From: Phycisphaeraceae bacterium
GTDB taxonomy: Bacteria; Planctomycetota; Phycisphaerae; Phycisphaerales; Phycisphaeraceae
Assembly: GCA_003552605.1 (NCBI GenBank)
Contig: PUNN01000043.1
Coordinates: 1-7,399, forward strand
Direction of reading: 5' to 3'
Length of the DNA stretch: 7,399 bases
Positions 5,789 to 7,399 of the stretch are shown in pieces. The notes below the pieces were generated by a model. That model saw only the letters and a program-made list of their open reading frames with translations, was not told the DNA's origin and searched no databases. Positions within the stretch are counted from its first letter, which is position 1, and each line of letters starts with the position of its first letter. Made by a program: the position numbers and the translations under genes.

Positions 5789-6615
5789 TCACTATCAGCA
5801 ATCGCAGCATCATTCGGCAGCGCACCGTCCGTTGGCGAGGGCATCGAGCAGGGGCGCTTGACCGGGCGGACCCATACCTTCGCCGCCTCATCCAGCGCTA
5901 GCCGTTCGTGGTAGCCCTTCAGCTTGATCTGCATCGTTCGGCCGTCGGGCTCGACACTCTCGACCTTGATCACCGCGCCAAGTTGCGCCCCAATCTCGCG
6001 GAACCGCCGATTGACCGGCGAAGCATCATCGACATCGATCAGGATCAGGCGATCGCCCTCACCAAACTCCGACAGTGCCGGGTGCGGTCTGCTTGTTTCG
6101 ACGGTCTGCCCCTCGTGACGCAGGGGGATTGCTTCATCCAGGCAGAGGTCGCATTCCTCCGAGCAGAGATGGTTATCGCAATGGTAGCCGAACCCTTTAG
6201 TCCACGACGTTCCACCCTGGGGGCATCTCTCGATGAATTCGATAAAGGCGATGAGGCGGTCGAGGATCGTGTCGGTGACGACGTGTTCCATCATGCCCGC
6301 CGCGGCCTCGGCTTCGTCGGGATCCACCGAGAGCACACGAACGAAGAAGTCGCGGATGACCTCGTGGCGGCGCACCAGTTCGCGGGCCACCACCAGCCCT
6401 TCATCGGTGAGGGTGATCACCCCGTAGGGGGCATAGTTGACCAGCCCCCTCTCCGCCAAGGCCTGCAACGCACCGGTCACTGAACTCTTGCCGACGTTCA
6501 GACGGTCGGCGATGTCCTTCGGCCGCGCGGCCTTGCTGGAGTTGGATATCCAGTAGATACCCTCGACATAGCTCTGGAGGCTGGCACTAAGGTCTTGTGT
6601 GACAGATATTTGCAT
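5785..6615 (-). CDS. DtxR/MntR-family metal-dependent transcriptional regulator with FeoA/SH3-like C-domain
   Basis: The 276-aa protein has an N-terminal winged helix (about 10-70: SYVEGIYWI, then ARPKDIADRLNVGKSSVTGALQ with recognition helix near 42-53), a metal-binding/dimerisation domain (72-140, with E110-H111 in MMEHVVTDTILDRL and C131 at CPQGG), and a FeoA/SH3-like domain (186-250). The family represses iron or manganese genes when loaded with Fe2+ or Mn2+. Between the last two domains lies a Cys-rich insert, C146-x4-C151-x3-C155-x2-C158, which could hold zinc, an Fe-S cluster or heme; classical DtxR lacks it, though related delta-proteobacterial/planctomycete members may share it. The longer upstream frame is rejected because it runs into the promoter and repeats. 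The SD is weak. The gene overlaps hemP, and repression of its own promoter is likely. Confidence 0.88.
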   Translation of the reverse strand: MQISVTQDLSASLQSYVEGIYWISNSSKAARPKDIADRLNVGKSSVTGALQALAERGLVNYAPYGVITLTDEGLVVARELVRRHEVIRDFFVRVLSVDPDEAEAAAGMMEHVVTDTILDRLIAFIEFIERCPQGGTSWTKGFGYHCDNHLCSEECDLCLDEAIPLRHEGQTVETSRPHPALSEFGEGDRLILIDVDDASPVNRRFREIGAQLGAVIKVESVEPDGRTMQIKLKGYHERLALDEAAKVWVRPVKRPCSMPSPTDGALPNDAAIADSE

Positions 6616-6685
6616 AACACGATCCCATTGCGGGGAAACGATGGGCCACCGCGCCTCGCGGCGGCGTGTTTTCCGCATTAGAAAA

Positions 6686-6714
6686 AGTGTACGGCAAAGC
6701 GAACACGGTGTCAA
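6686..6714 (-). promoter_or_regulatory. Sigma70-type promoter for dtxR-hemP
   Basis: On the minus strand a perfect -35 TTGACA (6714-6709), a 17-nt spacer and a -10 TACACT (6691-6686, near TATAAT). Transcription would start near 6679, leaving a leader of about 64 nt before ATG 6615. This is the best promoter match in the window, and it may also feed the hut genes by read-through. Confidence 0.75.
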
Positions 6715-6715
6715 G

Positions 6716-6738
6716 GGAGTGATTCTCAATTTCAATTG
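6716..6738 (-). promoter_or_regulatory. Fur-box-like / UP-element-like AT-rich block upstream of the dtxR -35
   Basis: On the minus strand the block reads CAATTGAAATTGAGAATCAC, with AATTGA twice in tandem (6737-6726) followed by GAAT. TGAGAAT matches one half of the Fur 7-1-7 pattern; the second half (ACTCCCT) is poor. It abuts the -35, so it may be an iron operator, an activator site or an UP element. Confidence 0.4.
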
Positions 6739-6754
6739 CACCCAGCCCTGCACG

Positions 6755-6787
6755 ATTGGCGGCTCGCGCGGGGGCGCGCGGTGCGGC
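6755..6787 (+). repeat. 33-bp GC-rich repeat, copy 1 (REP-like)
   Basis: It is identical over 33 bp to 6824-6856 (start-to-start distance 69 bp). The core CGCGC (6765-6769) and GCGCG (6776-6780) can form a hairpin around a 6-nt loop. Flanks differ at once on both sides, as expected for a discrete mobile or REP-type unit. A RAYT transposase remnant lies 320 bp away. Confidence 0.65.
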
Positions 6788-6823
6788 TTCGAGCGGCATG
6801 ACGTATATGTCGAGGCCGATGAT

Positions 6824-6856
6824 ATTGGCGGCTCGCGCGGGGGCGCGCGGTGCGGC
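6824..6856 (+). repeat. 33-bp GC-rich repeat, copy 2 (REP-like)
   Basis: Exact second copy of 6755-6787, in the same orientation and with the same CGCGC/GCGCG hairpin. With only two copies, a 36-bp interval and no further array, it is not a CRISPR. Confidence 0.65.
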
Positions 6857-7019
6857 CCCGAAGCGTCCAAAAGGAAGTTGACGGGCCAAGTTCAGCCGAT
6901 GTCGGCATCAATCTACAGCCTCCTCCCGCCATTTGGAGCTCCACCCGGGAGTGCTGCCGGCCCCCTTGGCCCCGCAGCCCGGCTGTGGCATTGATGCCCG
7001 GGCCGGTGCGCCTCTTGAC

Positions 7020-7041
7020 GAGAATTGAGAATCCGTTGTCA
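7020..7041 (+). promoter_or_regulatory. Second Fur-box-like motif
   Basis: GAGAAT T GAGAAT (7020-7032) is followed by CCGTTGTCA; TGAGAATCCGTTGTCA (7026-7041) is an imperfect dyad, TGA-x-AA-x4-TT-x-TCA. It shares the 11-mer AATTGAGAATC (7023-7033) with the minus-strand block upstream of dtxR. A TTGACG at 7015-7020 precedes it, but no good -10 follows. Confidence 0.35.
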
Positions 7042-7109
7042 TTAGGGCCTTGTGCCGACCTCGTCCCTCCACCGCTGCCGGGAAATGGCCTCATGAGCAC
7101 GAGACATAG

Positions 7110-7382
7110 TTGTCAAAGCCGCGCCATCATTGGAGCCATTCGCGACACCGCTCGGCGCGGGCCGCCCTGCCCTGGCGGGAGCAGCTGCCCATCAATCTGC
7201 CGGCGAACTGGACTAAGCGGGTGAACCGGGCCGAATCCGAGGCCGAACTCGCAGCCATCCGCCGCAGCGTCCAGCGCGGCACCCCTTTCGGCGGTGAGAG
7301 GTGGACCGCCACCACCGCAACACGACTGGGCCTCGAATCCACACTGCGCCCGCGAGGCAGGCCCCGAAAGGCGGCGCCATGA
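7110..7382 (+). pseudogene. C-terminal remnant of a REP-associated (RAYT, IS200/IS605-like Y1) transposase
   Basis: The frame ends with the tail typical of this transposase family: LPANWTKRVNRAESEAELAA, then IRRSVQRGTPFGGERW and TATRLGLESTLRPRGRPRK. Full-length family members run to about 200 aa or more and carry the catalytic HUH motif and a Tyr; neither is present here. A TAG at 7107-7109 closes the frame just upstream, and I find no N-terminal homology in other frames between 7040 and 7110. Some similarity may persist at HHWSHSRHRS, where relatives have a W-S-S motif. It is most simply a decayed, 5'-truncated copy. RAYTs mobilise REP palindromes, which fits the 33-bp repeats nearby. A possible ATGA-overlapping frame at 7379 (MRRRQRK) is too short to judge. 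Confidence 0.75.
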
Positions 7383-7399
7383 GGCGAAGACAGCGAAAA

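Larger units (their letters stand above)
6616..7109. other. 494-bp intergenic region: promoter, iron-box-like motifs and repeats
   Basis: There is no convincing gene on either strand. From left to right it holds the dtxR 5' leader, its promoter (6686-6714), an AT-rich Fur-like block (6716-6738), two 33-bp repeats (6755-6856), a GC-rich stretch in which I see nothing specific (6860-7010), and a second Fur-like motif (7020-7041). The reading frames through the repeats are overlapping low-complexity products of GC-rich DNA. Confidence 0.7.

Noticed and set aside
6755..6856. CRISPR-like repeat pair
   Set aside because: Only two copies, a single 36-bp interval, no third unit, no leader and no cas gene.
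5785..6870. 361-aa version of the DtxR-family protein
   Set aside because: The extra N-terminus would be encoded by the promoter and the two 33-bp repeats; the family's helix-turn-helix domain begins normally after ATG 6615.
6732..7100. 122-aa minus-strand frame through the repeat region
   Set aside because: Composition is Arg/Pro/Ala/Gly-rich from GC-rich repeats, the repeated RTARPRASRQ is just the DNA repeat read in frame, and no SD is seen.
7127..7342. 71-aa minus-strand frame opposite the transposase remnant
   Set aside because: It is a shadow of the recognisable RAYT C-terminal sequence on the plus strand.

Overview
The window reads as a bacterial heme (iron) acquisition and breakdown locus, almost all of it on the minus strand. 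It is probably from Planctomycetota, with Phycisphaerae-like groups the best guess. That placement rests on GC-rich coding sequence, a PEP-CTERM exported protein, and a prepilin-type protein of the planctomycete/verrucomicrobial H-X9-DG kind next to it. It is inferred from gene content, not from any search.

Layout in transcription order (right to left): 7399-7110 carries, on the plus strand, the C-terminal remnant of a REP-associated (RAYT-type) transposase. 7109-6616 is non-coding and holds two exact 33-bp repeats, two Fur-box-like AATTGAGAATC motifs in opposite orientation, and a near-consensus sigma70 promoter. From there run a DtxR-family metalloregulator (6615-5785) and, overlapping its stop, hemP (5788-5594), followed by a terminator-like hairpin (5535-5492). 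A 244-bp leader contains a strong Shine-Dalgarno sequence feeding a 4-codon ORF (MIHC). Then comes a compact run: PEP-CTERM protein (5334-4618), prepilin-like protein (TTG start, 4549-3701), a 68-aa Cys/His protein (3660-3454), HutX-like heme carrier (3429-2875), HutW-like radical SAM protein (2829-1390), an IsdG-like heme monooxygenase joined in frame to a periplasmic heme/siderophore-binding protein (1402-65), and the first codons of a further gene, probably the ABC permease (68 to off-window).

How it may work (inference from families): the binding protein and permease import heme, HutX carries it, and HutW (radical SAM, oxygen-independent) and the IsdG-like domain (oxygen-dependent) open the ring to release iron. 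The DtxR-type protein senses metal, and HemP probably acts as a positive regulator of uptake. The PEP-CTERM and prepilin-like genes, placed inside the operon, are candidates for a surface or exported heme-capture step not seen in textbook hut/hmu loci.

Most unusual points: the cytosolic-enzyme/periplasmic-binding-protein fusion with a buried signal peptide; the exported PEP-CTERM plus pseudopilin pair inside a heme operon; the minimal MIHC leader ORF; and the repeat/transposase-remnant region upstream.
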